From contig NC_089863.1 of the NCBI RefSeq assembly GCF_036373705.1, positions 9,677,857 to 9,741,856 on the forward strand: a DNA stretch of 64,000 nucleotides. The letters run 5' to 3'. Of the stretch, positions 35,840 through 48,623 are shown one piece after another. Source of the stretch: Amia ocellicauda. Taxonomy: Eukaryota; Chordata; Actinopteri; Amiiformes; Amiidae. Within the stretch, counting starts at the first letter, position 1; every line of letters starts with the position of its first letter. Under the pieces are notes generated by a model. It worked only from the letters and a program-made list of their open reading frames with translations, made no database searches and was not told where the DNA came from. The translations under genes were made by a program, and so were the position numbers.

Positions 35840-36343
35840 TGTTACACACACACACACTGTTACACACACACACACACACACACTGTTACACACACACTGT
35901 TACACACTGTTACACACACACTGTTACACACACACACTGTTACACACACTGTTACACACACACTGTTACATACACACACACACACACTGTTACACACACA
36001 CACACTGTTACACACACACTGTTACATACACACACACACACACTGTTACACACACACACACTGTTACACACACACTTACACACACACACACACTGTTACA
36101 CACAATGTTACACACACACACACACACTGTTACACACACACTGTTACATACACACACACACACTGTTACACACAATGTTACACACACACACACACTGTTA
36201 CACACACTGTTACACACACTGTTACACACAATGTTACACACACACACTGTTACACACACTGTTACACACACACACACTGTTACACACACACACACACACT
36301 GTTACACACACTGTTACACACACACAGACCTGACAGTGTGTGT

Positions 36344-36374
<31 letters not shown>

Positions 36375-36388
36375 CTGACAGTGTGTGT

Positions 36389-36419
<31 letters not shown>

Positions 36420-36715
36420 CTACCTGACAATGTTGAGACAGACAGACAGACCTGACAGTGTGCGAGACAGACAGACCTGACAGTGTTGAGACAGACAGAC
36501 ACACAGACCTGACAGTGTGCGAGACAAACAGACAGACAGACCTGACAGTGTGAGAAACAGACAGACAGACAGACAGGCAGACCTGACAGTGTGTGAGACA
36601 GACACACAGACCTGACAGTGTGTGAGACAGACACACAGACCTGACATTGTGCGAGACAGACAGACAGACAGACCTAACAGTGTGTGAGACAGACACACAG
36701 ACCTGACAGTGTGTG

Positions 36716-36751
<36 letters not shown>

Positions 36752-37219
36752 CTGACAGTGTGCCAGACAGACAGACAGACCTGACAGTGCGCGTGTCAGC
36801 GTGCTCAGAGCCTCAGCGAGGGCGGGCTCCAGTCTCTGTCTCTCCTGTGTAGACAGGGCCGGGCTCTCCGAGGGGGTCCATGGTCGGATCCTGATTGGCA
36901 GCACAGGGGGCCTATCAGAGCTCAGAGGGGGTGGGGCCGAATGGCGGGGATCCCGTCGATGGGCCGGGATCGGGGCTGCAGTGGGCGGGGCTTGCCAAAG
37001 AAGGGATTGACGTGCTGGGGACGGGGTTTGGAGAGTCGTTACAGTAGGTGAGACATGCATGTGAGGGGCCGTGTCTCTGATGCGCGGGGGCATGGTTATG
37101 GGTTCTGTCCCTGGGGGCGGGGACACCACCCTGACTGTCGACTGGACTTCGTCAAAGATGCACCTCCCCCGGCTCTCTGGGAGCCGCAGCAGCAGCAGCC
37201 ACAGTAACAGCCGTGGCAT
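30818..37219 (-). CDS. cirop: CIROP (LMLN2), leishmanolysin-like metallopeptidase
   Basis: Fourteen coding exons on -: 37219-36781, 35691-35598, 35433-35382, 35195-35046, 34864-34739, 34637-34556, 34281-34136, 34035-33861, 33686-33617, 33485-33389, 33157-33062, 32963-32835, 32675-32557, 31103-30818; 2061 nt, 686 aa. CIROP is a predicted zinc ectoenzyme of the ciliated left-right organizer. Visible features: signal peptide MPRLLLWLLLLRLPESRG followed by the gp63-type RCIFDEVQ; zinc site HEVIHTLGF (H291, E292, H295) with the distant third ligand in SSHWE (H370) and Met-turn M381, so the catalytic set is complete; Cys-rich C-terminal region (exons 9-12); one transmembrane helix (about 620-643, LAAVLGSLSALCLLTLVSAA) and a short cytoplasmic tail. 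The exon 9 acceptor (GTAG at 33688-33687) is chosen over a nearer CAG because only it keeps frame. Intron 13 holds a 1.4 kb minisatellite and intron 1 an array of donor sites. Three duplicated fragments of the 3' end lie at 11.0, 18.6-19.5 and 23.1 kb. Confidence 0.92.
31128..32525 (-). repeat. 55-60 bp minisatellite (array 3), CIROP intron 13
   Basis: About 25 units of the family described for arrays 1 and 2, oriented so that the CIROP-sense strand reads TATTAACCC, TC tract, CAG. The array begins 25 bases from the acceptor of the last CIROP exon and ends just before the exon 13 donor at 32557, so it makes up almost the whole intron. Confidence 0.96.
35327..35372. repeat. (TAG)n microsatellite at CIROP exon 3 donor
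   Basis: About 15 TAG units starting 10 bases beyond the donor of CIROP exon 3 (on the - strand CTA repeats in intron 3). Confidence 0.9.
35698..36325. repeat. (CA)n/CACTGTTA minisatellite, CIROP intron 1
   Basis: Alternating CA runs and ACACTGTTACACA units up to the acceptor of CIROP exon 2. On the - strand this is TG-rich with TAACAGTG words. No coding content; the long Thr/His frame on + is a repeat artefact. Confidence 0.95.
36326..36790 (-). repeat. Tandem array of CIROP exon 1 donor-site units
   Basis: About 14 copies, on the - strand, of CACTGTCAG|GTCTGTCTGT separated by variable (GTCT)n and CACA words. The first copy (36789-36780) is the end of CIROP exon 1 and its 5' splice site. 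The following copies lie in the intron, and most keep the CAG|GTCTGT donor intact. Confidence 0.9.
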
Positions 37220-37261
37220 CAGGGGGGTGATGGTGTGGGCAGGGATGAGGTCAGAGGTCAT

Positions 37262-37940
37262 CTCCCTAGCAACAGCATGCTCTGGGTATTTCAGCCTCCA
37301 CTACAGACCAACACAAGATCATGAAAAATAACATAAACAAAACATACAAACACAAACAGAACAGCAGTAACGAGATAACCGGCCTCAATTCATCTCACAA
37401 TGACACAGCAGAACGTGCACATACAACTGTCTCACAAAGCATGTTCAAATCATCAGTGCTTAACATGAAATCACAGAGTGGCTGCAAACACTGAGTTAGA
37501 CACACAGACACATCCAGAGACGTGCACACAGTGCTGTACTGTACCTTGGGAGTTCAGTGAGGTGATCAGTCTGTGTCCCAGCGAGCTGCAGGCATGGACA
37601 ACTGTACCCCCTCCCTCTGTCTCTCTCTGTCTGTGTCTTTCCGTCTCTCTTTTTTTTTCTGTGTACCTTAGTCTGTCTCCATTTCCGTTTCTCCCTGTCT
37701 GTGTATCTGTTTCTGTCCCTCCCCCTTTCTCTCCTTCCCTCTCTCTTTCTCTCTCTGTCATGCAGGTGAGACTGTGGCAGCAGAGGTCTGATTGCAGTCA
37801 GTGCTGAGAATTCGATCCTCCAGAGAGTCAGAGCACATTCCTACACAGCCCAGTACACATACTCCCCCGCTCTCCCTCCCCATCCCAGGTATTTAATTAA
37901 ATCTCTCCATCTCTCCTTTTCTACTTATCCTCCCTTCGCT
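37262..37940. other. CIROP 5' flank
   Basis: Promoter side of CIROP. The 37300-37500 part is AT/CA-rich; 37600-37760 is a pyrimidine-rich run (TCTCTCTGTCTG). No TATA box or clear gene is seen. It leads into minisatellite array 4 at 37945. Confidence 0.4.
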
Positions 37941-37944
37941 CTCT

Positions 37945-39975
37945 CAGTGCAGTGTTAATGTGCTGTAGTGTCCAGTCAGTGTGTCTGTATTAACCCTCTC
38001 TCTCTCAGTGCAGTGTTAATGTGCTGTAGTGTTCAGTGTGTCTGTATTAACCCTCTCTCTCTCAGTGCAGTGTTAATGTGCTGTAGTGTTCAGTCAGTGT
38101 GTCTGTATTAACCGTCTCTCTCTCAGTGCAGTGTTAATGTGCTGTAGTGTTCAGTGTGTCTGTATTAACCCTCTCTCTCAGTGCAGTGTTAATGTGCTGT
38201 AGTGTTCAGTCAGTGTGTCTGTATTAACCCTCTCTCTCTCAGTGCAGTGTTAATGTGCTGTAGTGTTCAGTCAGTGTGTCTGTATTAACCCTCTCTCTCT
38301 CAGTGCAGTGTTAATGTGCTGTAGTGTTCAGTCAGTGTGTCTGTATTAACCCTCTCTCTCTCAGTGCAGTGTTAATGTGCTGTAGTGTTCAGTCAGTGTG
38401 TCTGTATTAACCCTCTCTCTCTCAGTGCAGTGTTAATGTGCTGTAGTGTTCAGTGTGTCTGTATTAACCCTCTCTCTCAGTGCAGTGTTAATGTGCTGTA
38501 GTGTTCAGTGTGTCTGTATTAACCCTCTCTCTCTCAGTGCAGTGTTAATGTGCTGTAGTGTTCAGTCAGTGTGTCTGTATTAACCCTCTCTCTCTCTCAG
38601 TGCAGTGTTAATGTGCTGTAGTGTTCAGTCAGTGTGTCTGTATTAACCCTCTCTCTCTCAGTGCAGTGTTAATGTGCTGTAGTGTCCAGTCAGTGTGTCT
38701 GTATTAACCCTCTCTCTCAGTGCAGTGTTAATGTGCTGTAGTGTTCAGTGTGTCTGTATTAACCCTCTCTCTCTCAGTGCAGTGTTAATGTGCTGTAGTG
38801 TTCAGTCAGTATGTCTGTATTAACCCTCTCTCTCAGTGCAGTGTTAATGTGCTGTAGTGTTCAGTCAGTGTGTCTGTATTAACCCTCTCTCTCTCAGTGC
38901 AGTGTTAATGTGCTGTAGTGTCCAGTCAGTCAGTGTGTCTGTATTAACCCTCTCTCTCAGTGCAGTGTTAATGTGCTGTAGTGTTCAGTGTGTCTGTATT
39001 AACCCTCTCTCTCTCAGTGCAGTGTTAATGTGCTGTAGTGTTCAGTGTGTCTGTATTAACCCTCTCTCTCTCAGTGCAGTGTTAATGTGCTGTAGTGTTC
39101 AGTCAGTGTGTCTGTATTAACCGTCTCTCTCTCAGTACAGTGTTAATGTGCTGTAGTGTTCAGTCAGTGTGTCTGTATTAACCCTCTCTCTCTCAGTGCA
39201 TTGTTAATGTGCTGTAGTGTTCAGTCAGTCAGTGTCTGTATTAACCCTCTCTCTCTCAGTGCAGTGTTAATGTGCTGTAGTGTTCAGTCAGTGTGTCTGT
39301 ATTAACCCTCTCTCTCTCAGTGCAGTGTTAATGTGCTGTAGTGTTCAGTCAGTCAGTGTGTCTGTATTAACCCTCTCTCTCTCTCAGTGCAGTGTTAATG
39401 TGCTGTAGTGTTCAGTCAGTGTGTCTGTATTAACCCTCTCTCTCTCAGTGCAGTGTTAATGTGCTGTAGTGTTCAGTCAGTCAGTGTCTGTATTAACCCT
39501 CTCTCTCTCAGTGCAGTGTTAATGTGCTGTAGTGTTCAGTCAGTCAGTGTGTCTGTATTAACCCTCTCTCTCTCAGTGCAGTGTTAATGTGCTGTAGTGT
39601 TCAGTGTGTCTGTATTAACCCTCTCTCTCTCAGTGCAGTGTTAATGTGCTGTAGTGTTCAGTCAGTGTGTCTGTATTAACCCTCTCTCTCTCAGTGCAGT
39701 GTTAATGTGCTGTAGTGTCCAGTCAGTGTGTCTGTATTAACCCTCTCTCTCTCAGTGCAGTGTTAATGTGCTGTAGTGTTCAGTCAGTCAGTGTGTCTGT
39801 ATTAACCCTCTCTCTCTCAGTGCAGTGTTAATGTAGTGTAGTGTTCAGTCAGTGTGTCTGTATTAACCCTCTCTCTCTCAGTGCAGTGTTAATGTGCTGT
39901 AGTGTTCAGTCAGTGTGTCTGTATTAACCCTCTCTCTCTCAGTGCAGTGTTAATGTGCTGTAGTGTTCAGTCAGT
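37945..39975 (+). repeat. 55-60 bp minisatellite (array 4), between CIROP and LRP10
   Basis: About 36 units of the same family, with the acceptor-like orientation on the + strand, opposite to both flanking genes. A few units carry point variants (AACCGTCTC, AGTGCATTG, AGTACAG), but most are identical to units in arrays 1-3. Confidence 0.96.
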
Positions 39976-39979
39976 GTTT

Positions 39980-41094
39980 GTAACTCCCACAATCAAGCCC
40001 TGCACTCCCAAACTATCCCCCCACCCCCTCTCTCCTTCCTGCTGTGTGAAAACTCTCACCTCATCTTGCTACCTCTCTCCCCCATTCCTCCCTCACTCCC
40101 TTTTCCTGTAGCTGTGAAAACTCTCACCTCTCGCCTTCTTCATCACTCACTTCCTCTCAGAAATGCAAATTAACATTCTAAACCTCTGTGCCCCCTCTCG
40201 CTTCCCCTCTCTGTGTAGTGAAACCAGCTCCACCACAAACTATAGGTTACCCATTAACGACACACACACCCACACAACACATGCACACAGAGACACACAC
40301 AGGAGTCAAAGTGCAATTTGTTTAATTGTAATAAAATTCAATGCAGCTGCTGTCTCTGCTCGTCTCTCACGGCACAGTGCCTACAGCCCCACCACCGACC
40401 CACCACCCCGCCCCCAGCCTAGGGAAAAGGCACCCCCAGCGCCCCCCAGTGCCCAGCCTGACTCCCTTTCTGACTGCAGTTCCAGAGGAGACACGCTCTG
40501 TGACACAGTCAGGGTGCTCTCTCTCTCACACACACACACATTCTCCCTCTGTCTTTCTTCCACATAAACATTCTCTCTCTCTCTCTCTCTTTTACCCACA
40601 GATGACATTACAGGTTGCGCTCAGGTTGTCAGAGGACACCCCTGTCAAACATGCAGCATAATGGTCTCCACTACTAATAATAATAATTGGACTGGAAGTC
40701 AGCCTGGGCAGCATTGCACTCTGGGAGCTCCTGTACCCCTCCACCCCACCCGCAGGCCACCGACTCATTTAAATACATTCAGTTAGATTAAATGAAAACT
40801 ATAACAACAGCCACAAGAATACTTAACGATCATTAAAAATCACCATTCTGCAGCACAGAGCACAGCGATCAGGAAACAGATTTACACACAAGGAGTAATA
40901 CAACAGACTCTTCGGATTGTACACACGTCAGAGACCTGTCCCTCTGTAAACACACTGGAGGAGGGGAGGAGAGTTGATACGCACAGATAAACACACACAC
41001 ACACAGACACACACACGCACGCACAGCGCAGTGATAATCCCCCCAGCACTGACACACTCACACACACACAGACAGACAGACAGACAGACGGCAC
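39980..41094 (-). other. LRP10 3' UTR and downstream region
   Basis: Follows the LRP10 stop at 41097-41095. It contains C-rich and CA/TC simple repeats (40533-40548, 40571-40592, 40990-41090), with a pyrimidine-rich segment at 39990-40220. No other gene is recognised. Confidence 0.5.
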
Positions 41095-41702
41095 TCAGGT
41101 CAGCATGGGCACGTCCTCCTCGGTGGGGTGCGGGGAGGGTGGCGGAGTGGGGGGGTCCTCGGACAGCGGGATGAGCAGGACTTCGTCCTCGGAGGGGGTG
41201 GCGTTGGCGGAGGAGGACAGGGGCAGTGTGTGAGGGGCCGGGGGGGCGGAGGGGCGCATCCGGGGCATGGAGAGCCCCAGGGCGCGGAGGAAAGAGGCCA
41301 GGCCGGGGTCGGGGCGCAGGGGGGCAGGGGCAGGCGCTGGGGCCGCGGCGGGGGGCAGGACGGGGGGCCGGGGCGTGGTCTGGGACAGGAGGCCCGGCTT
41401 CTGGGGGAGGACGTCAGCCGAGGATAGACTGCCACCCTCCCCGGGCCCCAGGGGGGAGCCGCCCACGTTGCCTTCTGACTCGCCCGCCTCCAAGCCAATG
41501 GTGGGGGTTTCTGCCGGCTGCTGGGAGGAGCTGGGGGCGGCCCGGGGGGCGGATCTGGGTAGGAGGCCCCACCGCCTAAGGCGACGGAGGGTCCTCCTGA
41601 CGATTCGCGGGCGCCGGTGTCGCCGCTGCCGGCCAGCCGGGTGGGTGGAGCCAGGTTCCTGCCGCAGCAGCTGAAGGAGCCCCCGGAGTGAAAGAGAGGA
41701 GG

Positions 41703-41752
<50 letters not shown>

Positions 41753-42334
41753 TATTACACACATTAGGACTGTACTAAGGAAGGAGATGGCGGAGGGATG
41801 GGTGGGTCAGAGGTCAGAGGTCAGGGGTCACTCACCTGGGTGGGGCTCTCAGTAGGGAAGTCCTCCACGGGTGGGATGACTCCCTGTGCAATCAGCTGAC
41901 CATAGGAGGGCGGGGCCTGCTGCTGGATAAACTCCGCCTCTTCTCGCGTGATCGAGGCAAACAGGCTGCAGGGGGAGGAGCAAACGCATAGAGGGGGACG
42001 GGTCAGTATGAGGGCGGTCCCTGTATCGAGACAGTACGGCGTCAGGGTGTTGTCTAGGCGGGGTACCTGTATTCCCGGGTGCGCAGGGAGTACAGTTTGC
42101 AGGTGCAGCCCATGGCGATGACCAGCAGGAGGCCGCAGACCAGGCTGCCCACGGTCGCCGCAGTAATGACTTTGCGGGGCAATCTGAAGGAGCAGTTCAT
42201 CTCATCCGTCCCGTCCTTACAGTCCACCTGTCCGTCACACACCCAGGTCTCGAACACACACCTGAGCACAAGTAAAATACAGACTCACACCAGAGCACAG
42301 GCATGACACACACACAACACACCTGAGGACAGGT

Positions 42335-42378
<44 letters not shown>

Positions 42379-42432
42379 AGAGCACAGGCATGACACACAC
42401 ACACACACAAATACACACACCTGAGCTCAGGT

Positions 42433-42463
<31 letters not shown>

Positions 42464-45400
42464 CAGAGCACAGGTAAAACACACACACACACACACTAGC
42501 CGCCGCCCCCTCACCTGTCCGTGTCGCAGTGGAAGGTGCCAGGTTGGCACACGGCGCAGGCCCGCTCGTCTGCCCCATCCGCACACAGCAGCTGGTAGTT
42601 ACAGCGCTCCTGGGGGGGGTAGCACATTCTGCGCCCCTGGGTGGCCCTCACGGCCGCCAGGAACCCCTGCCCTCTGCCTGCCCTGGGCCCCAGCGCCGCC
42701 GTCTCCACCCCCGGCCCTCCCCCGCAGGCAAACTGACCCGGTGGGCAGCCCCAGCAGCCCTCCTCGTCCCGGCCCGTGATCTGGCAGTCCCAGTGTCCAT
42801 CACAGCGCTGCTCCTCGGTGTAGCAGCTGGGCCCTGCTCCTGGTCCCGCCCCCCCACAGACCCCCTCCCAGGGTAGGCAGAAGCCCGCAATGCGGTAGGT
42901 GGCGTTGAAGCCCCAGCCATCGGAGCCGGCCGCCCTGCGGTAGGTCAACGAGATCAGGCCAGTGCGGGACTCCACAGACAGAGAGCGCTGACCATTTGAG
43001 GAAGTGATCTGTCGGGAGAGGGACAGAGAGAGTGTTATTATTGACGCTACCCTAGGAAATTATACATTTACTAATATTGATCACAATCACTATAGTCTGT
43101 GTGTGTGTGTATATGTGTGCAACAATGTGTATGACTATTTGTGTGACAAGAGTGAGTGAGTGTGCGTGTGTGACCAGTGACTATTTGTGTGACAAGAGTG
43201 TGTGACTATGTGTGACAATAGTTTGACTGTATTTGTGTGACAACGTGTGTAACAGGTGTGTGAGTGTAACCATGTGTGACAAGAGTGAGTGTCTGTCTGT
43301 ATGTGTGACAAGAGTGTGAGTGTGCGTGACAACGTGTCTGACTATTTGTGTGACCACTTGTGACTGTATTTGTGTGACAAAAGTATGTGCGTATGACAAC
43401 GTGTGACTGTAATTGTGTGACAACGTGTGTGAGCGTATGTGTCTGACAAGAGTGTAACTATTTGTGACGTGTGAGTTAGAGCCCTGCATTTCAGCCCGAG
43501 CCCGATGGGCCCCAACTTATTGACGCCCCTCGGGCCGGGCTTCGGGCCAATTTTCACGTCATAGTTCACACGCGGGCCGGACATCGGGCCTGTTTTAGGC
43601 TCCTCCTCCTTTTTATATTTTAGACATTAATTAAAAGAAACTATGAGAAGTTGATGATGGTAAAACATAGAAAGACGTTTTATAACCTATCACACTGACA
43701 CGCATGACACAGTCTGCTCACGCACACAGGTTTCCCACGGAGAGCTGCTACTGTGCCTGTGTAGACCAGCTCGCACAGTGTTAGCCCGTCTGTCCACCAA
43801 AACGTTTTCCGCAGCTGAAAGCGCCGGCTGCGAAGCTTCACAGCGCTTTGGAGGCGCAGCGCTGTTTCAGTGCTGTGATACGTAATATCCGCGGAAGTCA
43901 TGTGTTGAAGTGCCTAATGTCGCAGATAGTTTGTGTTGCTAACAAATACTGACTGTACAATGTCGGCACAAGGTAGAGGGAAAGCTGAAGCACGTAGAGA
44001 GAGAGGACGGAATGGCCTGTGTGGCGTTTGTCCCGCTCCTCCTCCGCTGTGATTGGACAGCTGGGAAAAAATGACAGTGACAAGCACAGCGTTTTACCCA
44101 AAGTTGAACATTTATCAACTCTCGGCGACCAGACAAAAACGCTCAGCTCAGCGCCGCGTCTCCCTGCCGGCGTTTTTAAAACGCGGCTCCCATTGCAAAC
44201 AATTGAAAAAACACGCCGACCTCGGGGGAAAAAACGCTTTGGTGACACACGGGCTTAGTGTCCCCGCCAGCGGCAGCAGCAGCAGCGTCTTCAGCGCAGC
44301 TGGAAGAGGACAGAAGAAGCAGGACTGGACTGAAACCTCCACTGTGGACGCTGTGTTTTTTCTCCACGATGCTCTGTAAGAGACTGTTCTTCCTGCTGTA
44401 GTCATGTTAAGACTAGGAGGCGGTCTTGTTTTTCGTTTGATTGGACTTTATTTTCATTAGTCTAACTGTTGGAAACTATTGGACATAAGAATGGCCATGT
44501 TCTGTGGTGACGCCTTGATTTTTGAGGTCAGATAACCTGCGTGTTTTATTTGATGCGTTTAGATCGTACTGATTAGTTCGTTCGTTTTTCCGCACGCCGT
44601 TGCAAGCAGCAGAGCAGCGTGGTCGGCTCGTCAAAAATCCTTTTCACTGTGGTGGTGATAATGAACATTTAAACTAAAATTGTGTGATGTGCTTGAAGTG
44701 TTTTATATCTATGGATTTTATTGTAGGCAAGTCAAGTCTTGATTTGAGAGGCTAAGCTGGCCGCTTGGTCGTCACTTTAAAAAACAAAAACTTAAATTTA
44801 AGAAACAAAAAATGCTGCAAACATTTTTCTAAATTAACTTAATAAAGAAACAAAAAATACATATAAATACTTTGCCATTAAAAACAAAACTGAACTATTT
44901 TAATGGCTGCAACAGTAGTATAGGCTGTGTAATGGGGGAAAAAAAACAAAAACAAAAAAAACACGGGCTCCAGTCAGACTCGGGCCGAGAATTGTGTTAA
45001 GCCGTCGGGCCAGGGCCGGGCTAGGGCCTAGATTTGAGGCCCGTGCAGGGCTTTAGTGTGAGTGTGCGTGTGCGTGTGTGACAACGTGTGCGACGCCGTC
45101 TCGGCTGCTCACCTCGGCCAGCGTCTCGCCCAGCCCTCCTGGTTGGTCGGTGACGGTGATGTAATCTCCGGGGCTCAGGTCCAGCTGCGTGAGGTCCAGC
45201 CGTATGGGCCGATGGTCGCCGGGGGCAACCGTCCACTGGCAGCTGCCGCTGGAGAGGGGGCCGGTCGGGGGGGCGAACCAGCCGTAGAAGTCCTGCAGGA
45301 ACCCCCCGCACTCGCCTCCCTTGCTCTGCCTGACCCAATGCCTCTCCCTCTCCTCTCTGTAGAGCGCCTCTCTCCGCATCTCTCCCTCCGTCACATTGTC

Positions 45401-46703
45401 CTGCTCCCTCGGGCCGTCCCACAGTCGCCACCACCCTCCCTCTTCCGTCTCCACCCCTCCGCAGCCCTCCTCGTCGGAGCCGTCGCCCTCCGCCAGACAC
45501 TCCCTCTGTCCGTTGCAGCGCCACCCAGAGGTCAGGCAGCCGCCCCCTATGCACGGGAACTCATTCCACAGACACGGAGCAGAGCCTGGGGGGAGGCAGA
45601 TTAATGTTAATGATAATAACAATATTATCACAGAGAGACAGACATAGACACAGAGAGAGAGAGAGAGAGACAAACAGAGAGACAGGCACAGAGACAGACA
45701 GACAGAGAGACACAGAGACAGAGACAGATACAGAGAGAGACGAGAGAAACAGACACAGTCACAGACAGACAGATACAGAGACAGACACAGACAGAGAGAC
45801 AGAGACAGAGACAGATACAGCGAGAGACAGACACAGACAGAGACACACACAGACACAGATTGAGAGAGATAGACACAGAGAGACACACACACACACACAC
45901 ACACACGCAGACTACCTCTGATATAGGAGAGCTGGAACCCAGTGTTGGGTCTTTGCTGTGGGACGATGTGGTGCATCACTGTAATGTTTCCCCCCGGCAG
46001 GTGCAGTGGCTTTGGCAGCCCCCCCCCACACAGAGACATGTGAGTCCCCCCTCCTGACGACCAGACCTTCACCCAGCCCCCTCCACACTGCACCTTGAAC
46101 CTGGAGAAACTGCAGAAGAGAGAGGTGTGGAGGGTCAATACAGACACAGTGATGTCTTTGTTCTCTGAGACCTATTTCTCTTCTGAACACAGATTATAAT
46201 CTGGAAATGTAATATCAATACAATACCTGATGGTGACGGACTCTCCCAATGGTGCGGAGATCAGCCACGTGCAGTTCACTGGCTGGGTGGAGTCCCCGAA
46301 ACTCTTGATGTCCCCCTTCCTGTCAGAGAGGATTCTGGGAGAACTACTACATAGAGCTACGGGTAAAGAGAGAGGGAGAAATAAAACAGACTGAGACAGC
46401 TGTGTCACTCAAAGACACAGAGACAGTAACACAGACACAGCGATAACCACAGGCACAAAGACAGACAGACGGATGTCCAGACAGCGTTCTCTTACCATAA
46501 TTAGCTGTGAGTTGTGTGCTGCTCCAGCCGAACCCTGAAATAAATAAACTGCATTAAAGAGTGATCAGCAATTATAACAAGCACAGTTAAACCCTAATAA
46601 CTGTAAGACACGACAGCAGCGGAATGCATTGGGCGCTGCAGTGACACAGACCTGTCCAGCAGAGGGCGCTCAACAGCAGCGCAGTGCGGGGGGACAGCGC
46701 CAT
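41095..46703 (-). CDS. lrp10: LRP10, LDL-receptor-related protein 10
   Basis: Nine coding exons on -: 46703-46652, 46534-46496, 46356-46227, 46109-45916, 45585-45113, 43008-42515, 42261-42067, 41965-41836, 41703-41095; 2316 nt, 771 aa. LRP10 is a type I endocytic/trans-Golgi receptor. Visible in order: signal peptide [22 protein letters not shown]1 ([15 protein letters not shown] to GFQLSYIRG); LDL-A repeat [12 protein letters not shown] to DGSDEEGC (about 143-180); CUB2 ([15 protein letters not shown] to [14 protein letters not shown]); three LDL-A-type repeats, the last [16 protein letters not shown]; transmembrane helix about 492-512 ([20 protein letters not shown]); and a long Pro-rich tail with [20 protein letters not shown], the Arg-rich [18 protein letters not shown], and an acidic dileucine near the end ([10 protein letters not shown]), as expected for GGA/AP binding. 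Intron 5 holds a complete hAT element. Start Met follows an in-frame upstream acceptor near 46775, so a non-coding first exon lies further upstream. Confidence 0.93.
42335..42500. repeat. (CA)n microsatellites in LRP10 intron 6
   Basis: Three CA runs separated by CCAGAGCACAGGCATGACA-type words. Confidence 0.9.
43080..43476. repeat. TGTGTGACAA-type minisatellite, LRP10 intron 5
   Basis: Imperfect tandem words GTGTGACAAGAGTGTGTGAC and TATTTGTGTGACAACGTG. The hAT element inserted into this array at 43476/43477, and the array resumes at 45056. Confidence 0.75.
43477..45055. mobile_element. hAT-type DNA transposon, non-autonomous, 1579 bp
   Basis: Terminal inverted repeats TAGAGCCCTGCA (43477-43488) and TGCAGGGCTTTA (45044-45055; reverse complement TAAAGCCCTGCA, 11/12 matches). 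The element is flanked by a perfect 8 bp target duplication GTGTGAGT at 43469-43476 and 45056-45063, diagnostic of the hAT superfamily. Subterminal segments are rich in GGGCC/CGGGC words on both sides. The interior has a CG-rich core (43780-44300) and an AT-rich right half. No transposase was recognised in any frame, so it is a non-autonomous derivative. Confidence 0.88.
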
Positions 46704-46899
46704 CGGGCCGGCCGACCAATCAGAGCCGACGGAACGCTGAGCCAATGTGGGAGTCACTGGAGGCTGGGACCCTGCAACGCAACGCACAACAGTCTCTGTG
46801 ATATTTCTGTTGCTGAAGTATTTCTTCATTTGGGACATGAAGCTCTTCATGTTGCGTTGTGTTGTGTATTTTGTAACAAACTTTTGACATGGAAGATAT

Positions 46900-47036
46900 C
46901 AGGACACATTTTCATTAGCAGTACAATTTTACTACTAGTACTATAGTATAGTATAGTACTGTAGTGTAGTACTGCAGTGGTGTACTACTGTAGTATTGTA
47001 GTGTATAACAGCAGTGGTGTACTACTGTACTGTATA
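46900..47036. repeat. TAGTACTGTAG minisatellite, left part
   Basis: Imperfect repeats of GTAGTACTGTAGTGTA. The same repeat continues at 48624-48810, after the Tc1 element, so the transposon sits inside one array. Confidence 0.8.

Positions 47037-48623
<1,587 letters not shown>

Noticed and set aside
35652..36700. 267-codon Thr/His/Leu frame (+) and Val/Cys/Ser frames (-)
   Set aside because: Products of CA and GACA repeats inside CIROP intron 1; the same stretch is open in multiple frames.
41100..41762. Pro/Arg-rich and Gly-rich frames overlapping LRP10 exon 9 on both strands
   Set aside because: Alternative frames of a GC-rich exon; the chosen frame matches the LRP10 tail ([19 protein letters not shown]) and total length.
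43898..44248. 116-codon frame inside the hAT element as a transposase
   Set aside because: No BED, RNase-H-like or hATC motifs and no DDE residues recognisable; probably chance in CG-rich sequence.
45604..45906. Arg/Thr/Glu-rich frame (+) and its Cys/Leu/Ser-rich complement
   Set aside because: Both are translations of GACAGA simple repeats in LRP10 intron 4.
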